64,000 bases of DNA from positions 1 to 64,000 of the forward strand of contig NZ_RQVV01000057.1 in NCBI RefSeq assembly GCF_009295515.1. Reading direction: 5' to 3'. The notes beneath the pieces were generated by a model. The model saw only the letters and a program-made list of their open reading frames with translations. It was not told where the DNA came from and ran no database searches. The translations under genes and the position numbers were made by a program. How positions within the stretch are numbered: position 1 is the first letter of the stretch; every line of letters starts with the position of its first letter. Shown one piece after another: positions 1 through 8,442 of this stretch. The DNA is from Erwinia endophytica. GTDB taxonomy: Bacteria; Pseudomonadota; Gammaproteobacteria; Enterobacterales; Enterobacteriaceae.

Positions 1-1
1 G

Positions 2-217
2 GGCAGCATGTGGCAGCAGAGTTTTGTTAACAATATGAGTTCGCCGGACGCTTACGATCTGTCTAAAATTTCGAGTGATAATATTTTAGATGTATCAAAT
101 GCTCAAAAGGCTGCTGAACATTTGCAAACTCCATTCACACGAAATGTAGCAGCAGCTCACCAAGAAGTATTGGTCTTTGGAGAAATACCGTCGGAAGCAA
201 TCATTGGGTTTTTATAG
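2..217 (+). CDS. C-terminal end of a toxin-like protein (partial at window edge)
   Basis: The frame is open to the first base of the window and ends with TAG at 215-217, so this is the last ~71 residues of a longer protein. I do not recognise the family with certainty. The tail contains HQEVLVFGEIPSEAI. An 'EVLV...IP' strand close to the C terminus recalls ADP-ribosyltransferase-fold toxins, including the DarT type, where the glutamate is catalytic. A small acidic ORF begins right after the stop, as an immunity gene does after a CdiA or Rhs toxin tip. The low GC relative to the core genes suggests transfer. Toxin identity is inference; the upstream sequence would settle it. Confidence 0.45.
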   Translation, partial: GSMWQQSFVNNMSSPDAYDLSKISSDNILDVSNAQKAAEHLQTPFTRNVAAAHQEVLVFGEIPSEAIIGFL

Positions 218-226
218 GTGAACAAT

Positions 227-529
227 ATGTTGGAAGAAATAAAAGAAAAGATCATAAAAAACAGCTTTGTTGATGAAATTAGAACCAATATGGCGTTCAA
301 TGAAGATGCTTATATGGCATTAATATCGTCTTTGGATGAGTTATCTAATATATTGAAAGGCAGTGATTTCATTGATAAAAAGTTGGCGCTTTATTTATAT
401 ACTATTCCACAAATGATACGAAATGCATATGTTAGTTTTGATGGAAAAGAAAATAAGCCTGAAATCGCATTCAGATTAGAAGATGCTTGGATTGAATTAG
501 ATGCGTTGGTCATTGACTGTTTAAGCTAA
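227..529 (+). CDS. putative immunity protein
   Basis: A small acidic, mostly helical-looking protein of about 100 residues with no signal peptide and no recognised motif. A GTG directly after the preceding stop (218) could also start the frame. I prefer the ATG at 227 because AGGTG (216-220) sits at good ribosome-binding distance before it. The tight coupling to the toxin-like tail, the low GC and the terminator right behind it fit a cognate immunity gene at the end of a contact-dependent inhibition or Rhs locus. There is no direct sequence evidence for the partner it binds. Confidence 0.5.
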   Translation: MLEEIKEKIIKNSFVDEIRTNMAFNEDAYMALISSLDELSNILKGSDFIDKKLALYLYTIPQMIRNAYVSFDGKENKPEIAFRLEDAWIELDALVIDCLS

Positions 530-530
530 T

Positions 531-570
531 AAAAAGCCGGAAGCGATCCCCCAATCCTTCCGGCTTTATT
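531..570 (+). terminator. Rho-independent terminator
   Basis: The inverted repeat AAGCCGGAAG / CTTCCGGCTT is followed by a short T-rich stretch. It ends the toxin/immunity unit just before the IS1-family end. Confidence 0.8.
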
Positions 571-1157
571 GGTGATGCCTCCAATTAGTTGAACATGTAT
601 TTTTCAATAAAAGCGCCGATGACCTTTTCGTGGAGTTCGACAGAGCGCGAAAAACAAATTGTCTTGCGAGCCAGCCGTTTGATACGGGTACGCAATGTCA
701 GGTTATTGCGCTCAATACGCTGAGTAAAAACCTTTCCTGTCAGATGTTTATCCTTCGGAATTTCTCTGCCGTAACTGCCCCAGTCATCACTGGTAAACAT
801 ACCGACAGTAAAGGGAGCCAGTAACGCCAGTAGCTCCCGGCAGGTTTCATCGGTTCGCGGGCCAAATGTATAAGCCAGAACGCCGCCATTTTTTGTGTTA
901 TAGCCATACCATAACCAGTGTTGCCGGGCTTTATTGCCGACAAAGCTCCATTGTTCATCCAGTTCGCAGATGAGCGCTATATCGGCATGAGCAACCGGAG
1001 AGGTGGTTACCCGACGCGGCGAGAGTTTTTTAAAGCCCGAATGACAGTATTGATACCAATTTTCAGCGTTCTGGCGGTCTCACGGACACCTGCACCATTA
1101 AAGGCCATATCGACGATTTTGTCCTGTACGCCGGGCTTACGGGCTTCATAGATAAAA
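571..1157 (-). mobile_element. IS1-family element, 3' part
   Basis: The terminal repeat at 571-590 starts GGTGATGCCTCC, the usual start of IS1 ends. It is followed on the minus strand by most of insB and the C-terminal half of insA. The insA start and the other end are missing: the element is cut at about 1157, where another IS1-type end begins. Confidence 0.8.
585..1157 (-). pseudogene. IS1 transposase insA'-insB, N-terminally truncated
   Basis: The minus strand reads the C-terminal half of InsA (helix-turn-helix part, containing MAFNGAGVRETAR) up to its stop at 1006-1008. InsB continues in the -1 frame through CELDEQW, TSDDWGSYG and VELHEKVIG, which carry the acidic residues of the DDE catalytic centre. 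The A6C slippery heptamer used by IS1 for programmed -1 frameshifting is intact (1025-1031, complement strand). InsB keeps a complete C terminus ending in MFN. The missing insA start means no functional InsAB' fusion can be made from this copy. Confidence 0.8.
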
Positions 1158-1190
1158 GGGTGATGATTCTAATTAGTTGAATCTGATCTA
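1158..1190. mobile_element. isolated second IS1-type terminal repeat
   Basis: GGTGATGATTCTAATTAG at 1159-1176 closely resembles the IS1 end at 571 and has the same orientation. It therefore belongs to a second, otherwise deleted copy. It abuts the IS21 remnant on its right and cuts insA on its left. Confidence 0.5.
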
Positions 1191-1193
1191 TAA

Positions 1194-1600
<407 letters not shown>

Positions 1601-1615
1601 GATGTCTATGAATCA

Positions 1616-1700
1616 CACAGCCACAGCCACAGCCACAGCCACAGCCACAGCCACAGCCACAGCCACAGCCACAGCCACAGCCACAGCCACAGCCACAGCC
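1616..1700. repeat. hexanucleotide tandem repeat (CCACAG)n
   Basis: About 14 perfect, uninterrupted copies of CCACAG lie between the IS21 remnant and the parDE promoter. No convincing reading frame runs through them. Perfect copies imply recent slippage. Confidence 0.95.
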
Positions 1701-1735
1701 AGTCAGAGCAGCACCTGACAGCAGCGAAAAAAATG

Positions 1736-1754
1736 AGTATGATTAAATCATACT
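1736..1754. promoter_or_regulatory. palindrome, probable ParD operator
   Basis: AGTATGAT-TAA-ATCATACT is a perfect inverted repeat 18 bp before the parD ATG. Ribbon-helix-helix antitoxins normally bind such a palindrome over their own promoter and repress the module together with the toxin. Confidence 0.65.
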
Positions 1755-1772
1755 TAGCGGGGAGAACAGCCG

Positions 1773-2039
1773 ATGCGTACCACACAACAGATGAGTATCA
1801 CCTTACCCAATGAAATGGCCGCGCAGATAAAAGCCCGCGTGGCCAGCGGAGAATATGCCTCAGAAAGCGAAGTGATCCGTGAAGGTATCCGGGCGCTGAC
1901 CGCCCGCGATCGGGCCGTGGAAAACTGGCTGCGGGAAGAAGTTGTCCCTGCGGCGGAAAAACTGAGGGCCAGTCCGGCCAGCGGCATCAGCAGTACGGAG
2001 TTGCGTGCAACCCTGGCGGCAATGCATAAGGAAAAATAG
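1773..2039 (+). CDS. parD: type II antitoxin, ParD family
   Basis: An 88-residue protein with an N-terminal ribbon-helix-helix domain (about residues 5-45: [16 protein letters not shown], then [13 protein letters not shown]) and a charged C-terminal tail that would wrap the toxin. This is the usual ParD/CC2985 architecture and length. GGGGAG before the ATG supports the start. parE follows after 6 nt. It should dimerise, bind the palindrome at 1736 and neutralise ParE. The module is intact although it sits inside an IS graveyard. The family call is secure. Confidence 0.88.
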   Translation: MRTTQQMSITLPNEMAAQIKARVASGEYASESEVIREGIRALTARDRAVENWLREEVVPAAEKLRASPASGISSTELRATLAAMHKEK

Positions 2040-2045
2040 ATCAGC

Positions 2046-2363
2046 ATGGAGCATTATCAGGTCGTCTTCGCACCGGAAGCTGAAGTACAGGTCATGGCGT
2101 TGTGGCGTTACATCGCTGAGGCCGCAGGTGTCGCAACGGCAGCGTCCTATACCGATGGCATCGTCAGCTACTGTGAAAGCCTGAGCCTGTTCCCGCACAG
2201 GGGAAACGCCAGAGATGACCTGCTAACGGGGCTGAGAGTGACGAACTATCGTAAACGGACAACCATCGCGTTCATGGTGGAAGACGGCCAGGTCAGGGTG
2301 GTGGGGGTCTGGTACGGTGGGCGGGACTATGAGAGTAGCCTGATGCCGGATGAAACGGACTGA
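2046..2363 (+). CDS. parE: type II toxin, RelE/ParE family
   Basis: A 105-residue protein of the RelE/ParE fold: an N-terminal strand and helix (YQVVFAPEAEVQVMALWRYI), FPHRGNARDDLLTGLRV in the middle and a C-terminal strand VVGVWYGGRDYES typical of ParE toxins. ParE members inhibit DNA gyrase; RelE members cleave mRNA. Pairing with a ParD-type antitoxin argues for the gyrase-poison branch. The reading frame is complete and uninterrupted. The target is inferred from the family. Confidence 0.87.
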   Translation: MEHYQVVFAPEAEVQVMALWRYIAEAAGVATAASYTDGIVSYCESLSLFPHRGNARDDLLTGLRVTNYRKRTTIAFMVEDGQVRVVGVWYGGRDYESSLMPDETD

Positions 2364-2510
2364 GCTTCATGTTGAACAGCAAAGTCAGCTCAGCCCTGTA
2401 AAGCGCAGGGAGAGGCTGTGCGGTCAGAGCGCGGCGTGTGCGGGGGTAAACGGCCACCCGGCCAGCCCTCAGTGGCGGCGTACTCTTCAGGTCAGCAAGA
2501 GCCTGTACAC

Positions 2511-3014
2511 GAGATTGTGTAATTGCCTGATTTTCATCAAATGAAGGTTAATTTATGGACGAAAAACAATTGCAAGCGCTGGCTAACGAGCTGGCCAAAA
2601 ATCTTAAAACCCCTGAGGCTCTTAACCAGTTCGACCGCCTGCTGAAGAAAATCAGCGTTGAGGCCGCCCTTAACGCTGAAATGACTCACCATCTTGGGTA
2701 TGAGAAAATATAAGCCTGCCGTTGGGGCCAATGCCCGTAACGGTTATTCCACAAAAATGGTAATGACTGGTGATGGGCCTCTGGAACTGCGTACTCCACG
2801 CGATCGTGATGGTGCTTTCGAACCGCAACTGGTGAAAAAAAATCAGACGCGTATCACGCAGATAGATAGTCAGATTTTGTCCCTGTACGCCAAAGGCATG
2901 ACGACCCGCGAAATCGTCGCCGCGTTCAGGGAAATGTACGATGCGGACGTGTCTCCCACGCTGATATCTAAAGTCACCGATGCGGTTAAAGAACAGGTAA
3001 CAGAGTGGCAAAAT
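2511..3014 (+). mobile_element. IS256-family remnant, left end and 5' part
   Basis: A terminal repeat beginning GAGATTGTGTAATTGCC at 2511 is followed by the first third of an IS256-family transposase. The element breaks at about 3014, where an IS3-family fragment in the opposite direction begins. Confidence 0.75.
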
Positions 3015-3017
3015 TGA
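2555..3017 (+). pseudogene. IS256-family transposase, N-terminal part, frameshifted
   Basis: The ATG at 2555 opens MDEKQLQALANELAKNL and reads to MTHHLGYEKI, where the frame hits TAA at 2711-2713. The correct continuation (KPAVGANARNGYSTK, then TGDGPLELRTPRDRDGAFEP and ILSLYAKGMTTREI) is in another frame, so one frameshift occurred near 2705-2712. The sequence stops after VTEWQN at the junction with the next IS fragment. The catalytic DDE domain is lost. Confidence 0.8.
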
Positions 3018-3585
3018 CCGATGGAAGCATAATATGCCTGTTCCGCTTCAGCAGGTGGGATGTGACCCAGCCTTTCCAGCAGCCGGCGGTTGTCGTCGAG
3101 AATGAATGCCACGTAAGCAAAGCCCTGCCAGGTGCTGACATCAGTGAAGTCTGCCACCGGGAGGTTCAGCCACGAACTGCCTGTTTACCCGGTCATGGCG
3201 GCTTCAGCCTTACGGCTGAGCGTGGTGTGCACTTTTTTACCACGGCGAATGCCGTAAAGTCTCGCGGCTTTCATCAGCTGGGCTACCGTGTATCGGGCCA
3301 CGTTGATATTCTCCCGGAGCAACTGACGCCAGACCTTACGGACGCCATACACACTGGGGTTTTCATCGTACACGCGCTGTATCTCCACCTTCAGAAGGTC
3401 GTCACGCCGTTCCCGCTGACAACATTTTTCCGGATGCCGGCGCAGTTGCTGTTGCCGGTACTAAGTTGACGGGGCGATATCCAGCTCATGGCATACCGGT
3501 CCGACCCCATGTTTATCGCGCAGGGTATCCACGAGGAGCGCTATTGTTTCCACAGGCGGTCGAACCCCGCAGCACGGGGCTCTGG
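3018..3585 (-). pseudogene. IS3-family orfB, internally deleted
   Basis: The minus strand shows orfB from near its start (VDTLRDKHGVGPVCHELDI), a stop codon in place of a likely Tyr in APST-YR, the helix-turn-helix region (VYDENPSVYGVRKVWRQL), and then a jump to ADFTDVSTWQGFAYVAFI. That segment joins directly to the C-terminal DNRRLLERLGHIPPAEAE. Most of the DDE integrase core is deleted. The right end of the element is missing at the IS256 junction. A short fragment of the same or a very similar element lies at 17.5 kb. Confidence 0.75.
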
Positions 3586-3596
3586 ATGATGGGGCG

Positions 3597-4907
3597 TTAC
3601 AGTGGTTGGTGCGCGGTTTCTTTGGCTTGCCATACTGAGAAGAACGTCAGCAGCAACGCCAGGCAGATGTACAGCGAAACGGCCAGCGTGTTGCCGTATG
3701 CTTTATACAGCGAGGTAATAATCAAAGGGGCGAAGCCGCCACCGATGATGCCCGCCAGGGTATAAGCCAGCGCTGAGCCGGCATAGCGTACGCGTACCGG
3801 GAACTGCTCGGTGACAAACGCCGCCTGTGGGCCATACATCATGGCATGAATCAATAGTCCGCCAATCACCGCCAGGCAAATAAGCAGTGGCTGGCTGCTG
3901 TTCAGCAGGCTAAAAAAGACGAACGCCCAGATCATAGCCAGCACCGCGCCGGTCAGGTAAACCGGACGCCGACCCAAGCGGTCAGATAACGCGCCGAACA
4001 TCGGTACGGTCAGCGCATTCCCCACCGCGCCCAGCATGGTGGCGGCTAACGCCAGTGGGCGCGGCAGGTGCAGTACGGTGGTGACATAGGTTAGCGTAAA
4101 TACCACGACCAGCGCATACAGCACATCGGAGCCAATACGCGAACCACCGGCAATCAGCAGTGCTCGCGGGTGCTGCGTGAACACCTCTTTAAGCGGCGTG
4201 TGGGTAGTGTTTTGGTTCTGTTCTAACTGAAGAAAAGCCGGCGTTTCTCCCACGCCACGCCGTACCCACAATCCAAAAAAGACCAGTAACAGACTGATCA
4301 GAAATGGAATGCGCCATCCCCACAGTTGAAAACTGTCTGCGGAGAGCAGCACGGTTATCAGCGTGATAACGCCGGTGCCGATAATGGTGCCACAGGAAGG
4401 ACCGACCTGGGCGAAAGACGCGTTTCTCCCACGTTGATTATCTTTGCCGTGTTCCATTGACAGCAGGACTGCGCCAGCCCATTCGCCGCCGAGCGCGATG
4501 CCCTGAATGAAGCGTAGCGCGACCAGCAGTATCGGGCTCCAAATCCCCCAACTGGCGTAACCTGGCAGGATGCCCATCAGCGCCGTGGTCAGGCCCATAA
4601 TTACCAGCGTGGCCACCAGCACAAAGCGTCGTCCCAGCACATCGCCTAAATGACCAAAAAACATCCCGCCAATCGGCCTTGAGACATAACCTACCGCATA
4701 GGTTGAGAACGCCAGGATAGTGCCCACCAGCGGATCAAACGAAGGGAAGAACACATGGTTAAAAATCAGCGCGGCCATAATGTTATAGACGGTGAAGTCA
4801 TACCATTCCAGCGCGGTACCGATTGAGCTGGCGGCAGCCAGACGAACGGTATGCGGCTTTTGCGAACGTTCGTGCAGCGCGGTTGCTTCAGTATTCGACA
4901 GGCTCAT
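3597..4907 (-). CDS. MFS transporter, metabolite:H+ symporter (MHS) type
   Basis: A 436-residue, 12-helix major facilitator. GTALEWYDFTVYN near the N terminus and the loop 2-3 motif GHLGDVLGRRF are those of the MHS family (KgtP, ProP, ShiA). The second repeat has GALSDRLGRRPVY. The start at 4907 is chosen because its ATGA overlaps the stop of the gene before it and AGGAG lies upstream. As the last gene of the DUF2848-amidase-barrel protein operon it probably imports the substrate, likely a carboxylated or zwitterionic compound, by proton symport. The exact substrate cannot be read from the sequence. Confidence 0.85.
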   Translation of the reverse strand: MSLSNTEATALHERSQKPHTVRLAAASSIGTALEWYDFTVYNIMAALIFNHVFFPSFDPLVGTILAFSTYAVGYVSRPIGGMFFGHLGDVLGRRFVLVATLVIMGLTTALMGILPGYASWGIWSPILLVALRFIQGIALGGEWAGAVLLSMEHGKDNQRGRNASFAQVGPSCGTIIGTGVITLITVLLSADSFQLWGWRIPFLISLLLVFFGLWVRRGVGETPAFLQLEQNQNTTHTPLKEVFTQHPRALLIAGGSRIGSDVLYALVVVFTLTYVTTVLHLPRPLALAATMLGAVGNALTVPMFGALSDRLGRRPVYLTGAVLAMIWAFVFFSLLNSSQPLLICLAVIGGLLIHAMMYGPQAAFVTEQFPVRVRYAGSALAYTLAGIIGGGFAPLIITSLYKAYGNTLAVSLYICLALLLTFFSVWQAKETAHQPL

Positions 4908-5542
4908 ACGCCGAGCTCCTGGGCAGTTAACTGCCAACTGAGTTGATAGAAATGGACCTGCCCCAGGGATAATAACTGACCGGCATCGGTAATCAACTGT
5001 CGGCAGTACGCTTCACTACTGGCCTCCAACAGCCAGATCGACTGTATGGGTGCATTTTGACGATGTTCTTTCGGTAACGGTGTACTGAGCGCAATATCTG
5101 GCGTCAGCAGGCTGGAACTGACAAATCCGTCCCGCTGCGCCAACACCTTGCCAGCCTGTTGGGCCTGTTTGACCGAAGGGGCGGTTTCCGGCTGGCATAC
5201 CGCCAGATAGCTGCCACTGCCTTTACCCACCCGCGCCTGGATGGCGCAGACACGTCGCATGGGATCAATCATGCGGTTAAGATTTTGTACCGACCAGGCG
5301 GTTTGGCGGGTAAACGCCGCGTGATAAGCCGCTGAGGTGAAACTTTCCAGTGAGCGTGTTTTATACAATCCGAGGTATTTTTTCCCTTCTCCCAGCGCCT
5401 GGTAGCGTGTTCCGGTGAGGAAGCCGTCAATTGCCACGCGTTCTTCCACATGTTCGCGGTCGTACCAGCGGTTAAAATCAACCTCATGTTCGGCAGCAAT
5501 ATCTGTCGCGACAAACAATATGCCATGGGTTAACTGCGTCAT
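4904..5542 (-). CDS. EthD/DUF4286-like dimeric alpha-beta barrel protein
   Basis: 212 residues. The N-terminal ~105 residues contain FNRWYDREHVEERVAIDGF and KKYLGLYKTRSLESF, typical of ferredoxin-like dimeric alpha/beta-barrel proteins of the EthD/DUF4286 sort. The second half looks like a diverged repeat. Such proteins are often small oxidases, isomerases or accessory proteins in catabolic operons, and no catalytic residue can be assigned here. The start codon overlaps the amidase stop (TAATG) and the stop overlaps the transporter start (ATGA), so translation is coupled. The function is unknown. Confidence 0.65.
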   Translation of the reverse strand: MTQLTHGILFVATDIAAEHEVDFNRWYDREHVEERVAIDGFLTGTRYQALGEGKKYLGLYKTRSLESFTSAAYHAAFTRQTAWSVQNLNRMIDPMRRVCAIQARVGKGSGSYLAVCQPETAPSVKQAQQAGKVLAQRDGFVSSSLLTPDIALSTPLPKEHRQNAPIQSIWLLEASSEAYCRQLITDAGQLLSLGQVHFYQLSWQLTAQELGV

Positions 5543-6915
5543 TATGCTTCTCCAGAATCAGGTGAACGGGGGGTTAGCAGGCAATGCTCAACAGCCAGTG
5601 CCCAACTGATCAGCGCGTTGTCGTGTAAGGCCGGTGCGGCCAACATCAGCCCTACCGGTGCCTGAGCCGGTGGCTGGCAGGGTAAAGAGACGGCGCAGCC
5701 GTCAAGGAAATTGATGATTGACGTGTTGCGTAACATCGCGCTATTGACGGCAAAATAGCGCTCAGTATCCGCTTCCAGTTCGGCGATAGTCGGTGCAATC
5801 AGCGGAACGGTCGGCATCAGCATGGCGTCATAGCCGTTCATCCACTGTACGACCCGCTGTTGCCAGTCTTGCCGCTGTTCGCGCAGACGAATGGCGTCGG
5901 CGTCGGTCAGTGCTTCACCGCGTTGTATGCGTGAGAGTACTCGGGGGTCATATTTTTCCGCATGATGGGCGATTAAGTTCCGGTGCCATTGCCATGATTC
6001 CAGCGCGGTAAAACCGCCGGAAACATTGATCTCCGCCAGTTCGCGAAACTCACTGATGGGCCGTTCGCTGATCATCGCACCGGCCGATCTCAGGCGTTCC
6101 AGTGTTTGCGCAAATGCGGTGGCGACGGCGGGATCCAAACTATCCAACACCACGGTTTGCGGTACGATAAATCGAGCGCGGGAGAGTCTTTTTTCTGTGG
6201 GGTGCAAAGGGGCGTCGGCAATGACTGTATCCAGCGCCAGACAGCTTGCCAGGTCATGCGCGATGACGCCGACTGAGTCCAGCGAAGGAGACAACGGCAA
6301 CACGCCAGCCAGGGAAATACGGCTGGCCGTTGGCTTGTATCCAGTCAGACCGCACAGCGCGGCAGGGATCCTGATGGAACCGCCGGTATCGCTGCCTACC
6401 GCTGCCAGCGCCATGCCATCACTGACGGAAACAGCGGCTCCGCAAGAGGAGCCCCCAGGGATCCGGCGTGAAACGCGATCCCAGGGATTAGCGGGGGTAC
6501 CGTAATGGGGATTAATGCCAAGACCAGAAAAGGCAAATTCGGTCATGGCTGTTTTCCCCATAATAATGGCCCCCGCCGCGCGCAGACGCTTGACGACGGC
6601 CGCATCCTCCTGGGCGGGGGGCGCATCCTGCCGCGCCAGGGAACCTGCCAGCGTGGTTTCGCCGGCGACGTCAAAGAGGTCTTTAATCGAGACGGGGATG
6701 CCGTCCAGTGCGGATAAGGGCGCGCCATTCGCACGGCGAAGGTCTGCTGCAACCGCCTGTTCGCGCAGAGAGTGTGGGGCTATCTGGCGAAAGACCCGTT
6801 TGCCTTCGCCCTCCGTGCGCAAACTATTTTCCAGTGCCTGCTCTGTCAGTTGCCGGGCGGTGAGCGTTCCTTCCGCCAGTAGAGAGCGGGCATTCGCTAA
6901 CGTTAATGTTTTCAT
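5542..6915 (-). CDS. amidase-signature family hydrolase (module A)
   Basis: 457 residues covering the whole amidase-signature fold. The Ser-cisSer-Lys triad is visible: Lys78 in SIKDLFD, the GGSSCGAA loop at about 154-161 and the nucleophile Ser180 in SDTGGSIRIP. It should hydrolyse a small carboxamide to acid and ammonia in the cytoplasm. The start at 6915 is chosen for the GAGGAG before it rather than the ATG 7 codons upstream. It sits between a DUF2848 gene and the barrel protein in one operon. The family also includes allophanate and indoleacetamide hydrolases, so the substrate is open. Confidence 0.85.
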   Translation of the reverse strand: MKTLTLANARSLLAEGTLTARQLTEQALENSLRTEGEGKRVFRQIAPHSLREQAVAADLRRANGAPLSALDGIPVSIKDLFDVAGETTLAGSLARQDAPPAQEDAAVVKRLRAAGAIIMGKTAMTEFAFSGLGINPHYGTPANPWDRVSRRIPGGSSCGAAVSVSDGMALAAVGSDTGGSIRIPAALCGLTGYKPTASRISLAGVLPLSPSLDSVGVIAHDLASCLALDTVIADAPLHPTEKRLSRARFIVPQTVVLDSLDPAVATAFAQTLERLRSAGAMISERPISEFRELAEINVSGGFTALESWQWHRNLIAHHAEKYDPRVLSRIQRGEALTDADAIRLREQRQDWQQRVVQWMNGYDAMLMPTVPLIAPTIAELEADTERYFAVNSAMLRNTSIINFLDGCAVSLPCQPPAQAPVGLMLAAPALHDNALISWALAVEHCLLTPRSPDSGEA

Positions 6916-6925
6916 CTGCCGCTCC

Positions 6926-7618
6926 TCAGGCAACAACCGGCAAAAGGGGGGTGTGATACTGATGGCGGATGGTGCGACCCAGCACCTCGTCGATTAATTC
7001 CATGCGAAAGTCCACCGCTGGACGGATGCCGCCAATCGCCGCCAGGGTGCCGCAGGTCATGGCCATCCCGTTGTTGGTGGTGGCTAATGGGCCAGCCGTA
7101 TCACGATAGCGTGCCAGCAGGTCATCCGGCGTTCTCAGGCTGGCCAGCAGTCCGTCCTGATACAGGCGCCATTCTCCTGCTTCATGGATCCAGGCACGCA
7201 ACCGCAGTTGATCCCAGTGCGCGCGAATACTGCTGAGTGACCAGGCTTCACTGGCGACGGGTTTGATACAAACCTGCTTTGACATCGCCACACTCACTGT
7301 TTCTAACTGGCGGTCGGTATGGTCCGAGGCCAGCGAAACATACAGTTCGTCTTCATAGCTAAAGATGAAGGGTTCGGCTTCACCTGAGGTATTTTCTCCC
7401 AGCACTTCCAGCGTTTTTTGTTGGCTCAACTGGTTCGCTGCCACCCGGTAAAACAGCGGAAATGCACCAGGAGGAGGCACGCCAAGCGCTTCAAGCTCCC
7501 TGATATGGTGCAGGATCGCCTGTTCGTCCCTGCCGGTCCATCCAGCTATAACAAGATGATTAATATCGACATTAATTTCTTTTTTATGGTTATCCGACAC
7601 GCTAAATGACAGATTCAT
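6926..7618 (-). CDS. DUF2848 family protein, possible FAH-like hydrolase
   Basis: A 230-residue protein matching DUF2848 in length and pattern (NHLVIAGWTGRD near the start; SLRTPDDLL, TCGTLAAIGGI and FRMELIDEVLGR near the end). DUF2848 is considered a relative of fumarylacetoacetate hydrolase, a fold that cleaves C-C bonds or decarboxylates with a divalent metal. It is the first gene of the minus-strand operon and lies 10 bp before the amidase. The 34-bp palindrome and a divergent GntR gene lie just upstream. The reaction is not known; I infer one chemical step on the substrate or product of the amidase. Confidence 0.7.
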   Translation of the reverse strand: MNLSFSVSDNHKKEINVDINHLVIAGWTGRDEQAILHHIRELEALGVPPPGAFPLFYRVAANQLSQQKTLEVLGENTSGEAEPFIFSYEDELYVSLASDHTDRQLETVSVAMSKQVCIKPVASEAWSLSSIRAHWDQLRLRAWIHEAGEWRLYQDGLLASLRTPDDLLARYRDTAGPLATTNNGMAMTCGTLAAIGGIRPAVDFRMELIDEVLGRTIRHQYHTPLLPVVA

Positions 7619-7635
7619 GCGTTACTCTCCCAGAG

Positions 7636-7669
7636 TTGAAATTAGAGTGAAATTTCACACTGATTTCAA
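7636..7669. promoter_or_regulatory. 34-bp palindromic operator between divergent genes
   Basis: A 34-bp inverted repeat with only two mismatched pairs, centred on GTGAAATTTCAC and with outer arms TTGAAAT / ATTTCAA. It sits 18 bp before the DUF2848 start and upstream of the GntR gene, so one regulator bound here could control both directions. The adjacent GntR protein is the obvious candidate. Confidence 0.7.
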
Positions 7670-7735
7670 TAAAGCGATTTCTGTGCCATGTTTTTGTGTA
7701 GAATGTTGGGCAGGTTATTGTTGTTGGAGAATTGC

Positions 7736-8407
7736 GTGTCTGCTGAACAGCTGCAATCGAGCGAGGAAGGGCAAAAAGATCGCGTTCTGTCCCTGAATGA
7801 ACTGGCATACCAGCGCTTTAAACAGGCGCTAATCACTCTGGCTTATCGTCCTGGTGATTATCTGAATACCGCTCAGATTATGGCGGATTTGGCATTGGGC
7901 CGTACTCCGATTAATCAAGCCATTCACCGTCTGGCTGGCGAGGGATTACTTCAGGTCATTCCGCGTAAGGGCGTGATGGTGTCTCCGCTGTCAATCGATG
8001 ATGCGCTGGAGCTTGTTGAAGTCCGGCTGGCGAATGAATCGCTCTGTGTCCGGCTGGCCTGTCACCGCATCACCGATGCCGATATTGCTGAGTTGCGGGC
8101 GCTGAATGAGCGCATTGCCATCGCCAGTGAGGATCATGATCGCTATGGGCTGCTGTTGCTGGATCAACAGTTTCATCAGCGGCTGGCGACCATCGCGGGA
8201 AATAGCCGGTTGGAAGATATTCTGAGCGTGATTAACGCCCAGGCGCAGCGTTTTTGGGCTACCACGCTCTCGCGTGAGAGCCATATCCATGAGGTCATTG
8301 CTGAACATAATGCCATTATCGACGGTCTGGTGGCTCGCGATGTCGGGGCGGCTGAAACCGCGGTTCGCGCGCATATCCTCTCGTTCAGAGGTGCTCTGCT
8401 GGCGTGA
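7736..8407 (+). CDS. GntR-family (FadR/FCD) regulator of module A
   Basis: A winged helix-turn-helix at residues ~15-75 (AYQRFKQALITLAYRPGDYL, LGRTPINQAIHRLAGEGLL) is followed by an FCD ligand-binding helical domain with metal-type residues (LDQQFHQRLATIAGN, EHNAIIDGL). I chose the GTG at 7736 (224 aa) because TTGGAG precedes it. An in-frame ATG at 7688 would add 16 residues, and those lie inside the promoter region. It is divergent from the DUF2848 operon and faces the palindrome. It probably represses the operon until a pathway metabolite binds. Confidence 0.82.
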   Translation: MSAEQLQSSEEGQKDRVLSLNELAYQRFKQALITLAYRPGDYLNTAQIMADLALGRTPINQAIHRLAGEGLLQVIPRKGVMVSPLSIDDALELVEVRLANESLCVRLACHRITDADIAELRALNERIAIASEDHDRYGLLLLDQQFHQRLATIAGNSRLEDILSVINAQAQRFWATTLSRESHIHEVIAEHNAIIDGLVARDVGAAETAVRAHILSFRGALLA

Positions 8408-8442
8408 TGGTTGCCGCTGACCCCGGAGGCGGGGGGCGGATA

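Noticed and set aside
1616..1700. CRISPR-like array from the repeated hexamer
   Set aside because: Six-base units without spacers are a microsatellite, not a CRISPR array.
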